NCBI RefSeq assembly: GCF_030263935.1
Contig: NZ_CP127162.1
Span: 3,295,501 to 3,359,500 of the forward strand
Source of the DNA: Paenibacillus polygoni
GTDB lineage: Bacteria > Bacillota > Bacilli > Paenibacillales > Paenibacillaceae
DNA: 64,000 bases
Reading direction: 5' to 3'
The notes beneath the pieces are model-generated. The model was given only the letters and a program-made list of their open reading frames with translations. It was not told the DNA's origin and made no database searches. Shown piece by piece: positions 63,349 through 64,000 of the stretch. Each line of letters starts with the position of its first letter. Positions within the stretch are counted from its first letter, which is position 1. Made by a program: the position numbers and the translations under genes.

Positions 63349-64000
63349 TTAACGTCCACCACTACGGAAGCGGGCGGCGTATGCTTTTACATCCTCGGTT
63401 GTTTTAACTCTATTGCGGCTCCATTCCAGTAATATACGATCAATATATCTGAAATGTACTTTTCCAGCAAACACAGCTTCTTTCAGAGCAAGCAATATCA
63501 ACTCTTCAGGGTATCGATCCTGATCGATCCAGCCAGAGATCGTTTCATATTCCATAGGAGATAGAGGTCTGCCGAACTCATTCTCAAAAACTCGGAACAT
63601 ATTACGTTCTTCAGCTTCTTCCATCGTTTGTTTTGCCTTCTGCTGATAAGGGTATGCTGCTGATTTTCGAGCAACCGCTGGGGAAGATGATTCTTCTTGA
63701 AGACATTCCGCAAGTTTTACATATAATCCAAGCACATTATAACGCTCATATTGTATGCCGCTCGCTTTATCTAAATCTTCGTCTATACTAACAAAACCAT
63801 CTCTCATCAGCCTCTGCAAGCCACGAGCAACCTGTTCCGGCGGTATGTTCATTCGAACTGCCAATTCCTCAAGCGTCGGAAAATCATTTCCTTCCAGCTG
63901 TTGAAATGATATCAGATGTTGGATTAGAAGCATCTCTCCATCTGACAAACCAAGCCGGGTGTAATAACGGAGCAGTGCATAAGGAAGTTGAACGCTCCCC
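63349..64000 (-). CDS. dnaD: DnaD-type primosomal protein (5' end outside the window)
   Basis: DnaD remodels DNA and helps load the replicative helicase in Firmicutes. In the window are most of the N-terminal winged helix (LPYALLRYYTRLGLSDGEML, LEELAVRMNIPPEQVARGLQ) and the C-terminal DnaB2/DnaD domain (FRVFENEFGRPLSPMEYETI). The domain continues with WIDQDRYPEELILLALKEAV and YIDRILLEW. The frame stays open through the right edge beyond the TTG at 63948, with protein-like sequence, so the real start lies outside. About 217 residues are visible. In Bacillus dnaD is next to nth; here nth is about 20 kb away. Confidence 0.93.
   Translation of the reverse strand, partial: GSVQLPYALLRYYTRLGLSDGEMLLIQHLISFQQLEGNDFPTLEELAVRMNIPPEQVARGLQRLMRDGFVSIDEDLDKASGIQYERYNVLGLYVKLAECLQEESSSPAVARKSAAYPYQQKAKQTMEEAEERNMFRVFENEFGRPLSPMEYETISGWIDQDRYPEELILLALKEAVFAGKVHFRYIDRILLEWSRNRVKTTEDVKAYAARFRSGGR

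Noticed and set aside
1-64000. CRISPR arrays, insertion sequences, prophage genes, rRNA and tRNA genes
   Set aside because: I found no regularly spaced direct repeats, transposase or integrase frames, structural phage genes, or RNA-gene sequence. The phage-type amidoligase is a lone gene in a housekeeping context.

Overview
The window reads as chromosomal DNA of a spore-forming, low-to-moderate GC Firmicute, most likely Paenibacillus or a close relative. The basis is the cotE-mutS-mutL order, a spore-coat CotE, an orphan PAS sensor kinase of the phosphorelay type, an SLH-domain surface protein, TTG/GTG starts behind strong GGAGG-type ribosome sites, and methionine-salvage genes (mtnU/mtnE, mtnWXB) of the Bacillus type. 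I see no rRNA, tRNA, insertion sequence, prophage or CRISPR array. The genus is an inference from gene content.

Layout. 1-5.2 kb: the 5' part of mutL, then mutS, a phage-type COOH-NH2 amidoligase and cotE, all on the minus strand. 5.3-10.9 kb: an FUSC/aromatic-acid exporter, a three-gene SsuABC-like ABC importer and an M32 carboxypeptidase. 11-13.6 kb (plus strand): a HesB-like protein, a beta-carbonic anhydrase, a PadR regulator and two small unknowns. 13.9-16.5 kb: a helical-repeat receptor gene (minus) whose 3' end overlaps an unannotated 38-codon gene for an exported pro-peptide, divergent from the PAS-PAS histidine kinase. This looks like an RRNPP (Rap-Phr/Alo type) quorum-sensing cassette and is the most interesting part of the window. 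16.8-20.7 kb: an HpaB-type monooxygenase, a small membrane/winged-helix protein, a SAM methyltransferase and an RluA pseudouridine synthase.

20.8-28 kb (minus): a MarR-MFS efflux pair with a perfect 20-bp palindromic operator candidate, a second MarR gene, and parE-parC. 28.2-33.9 kb: a GDSL hydrolase with an ABC-2 transporter, a secreted CAP-domain protein, and purT-GNAT. 34-42.8 kb: a heterodimeric ABC exporter with one degenerate ATP site, a double-GTPase bacterial dynamin, a small unknown, and endonuclease III. 42.8-47.7 kb: an envelope cluster made of an AMIN-type amidase, a GerMN lipoprotein and an SLH protein with about eight tandem beta modules. 48-51.8 kb: leuCD, a secreted DUF3889 protein and a LysR regulator.

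51.9-60.7 kb: divergent mtnU and mtnE, then a proline T-box leader followed by proB-proA-proC-mtnW-mtnX-mtnB. The last four genes overlap or abut, so proline synthesis and methionine salvage appear to be one transcription unit. 60.8-64 kb (minus): an ECF sigma factor, its anti-sigma factor and a three-repeat membrane protein in one operon, and dnaD, which is cut by the window edge.

Most transcription units end in clear intrinsic terminators, which are listed individually. Several starts were moved inward from the longest open frame because a strong ribosome-binding site precedes an internal codon; each case is explained in its entry.
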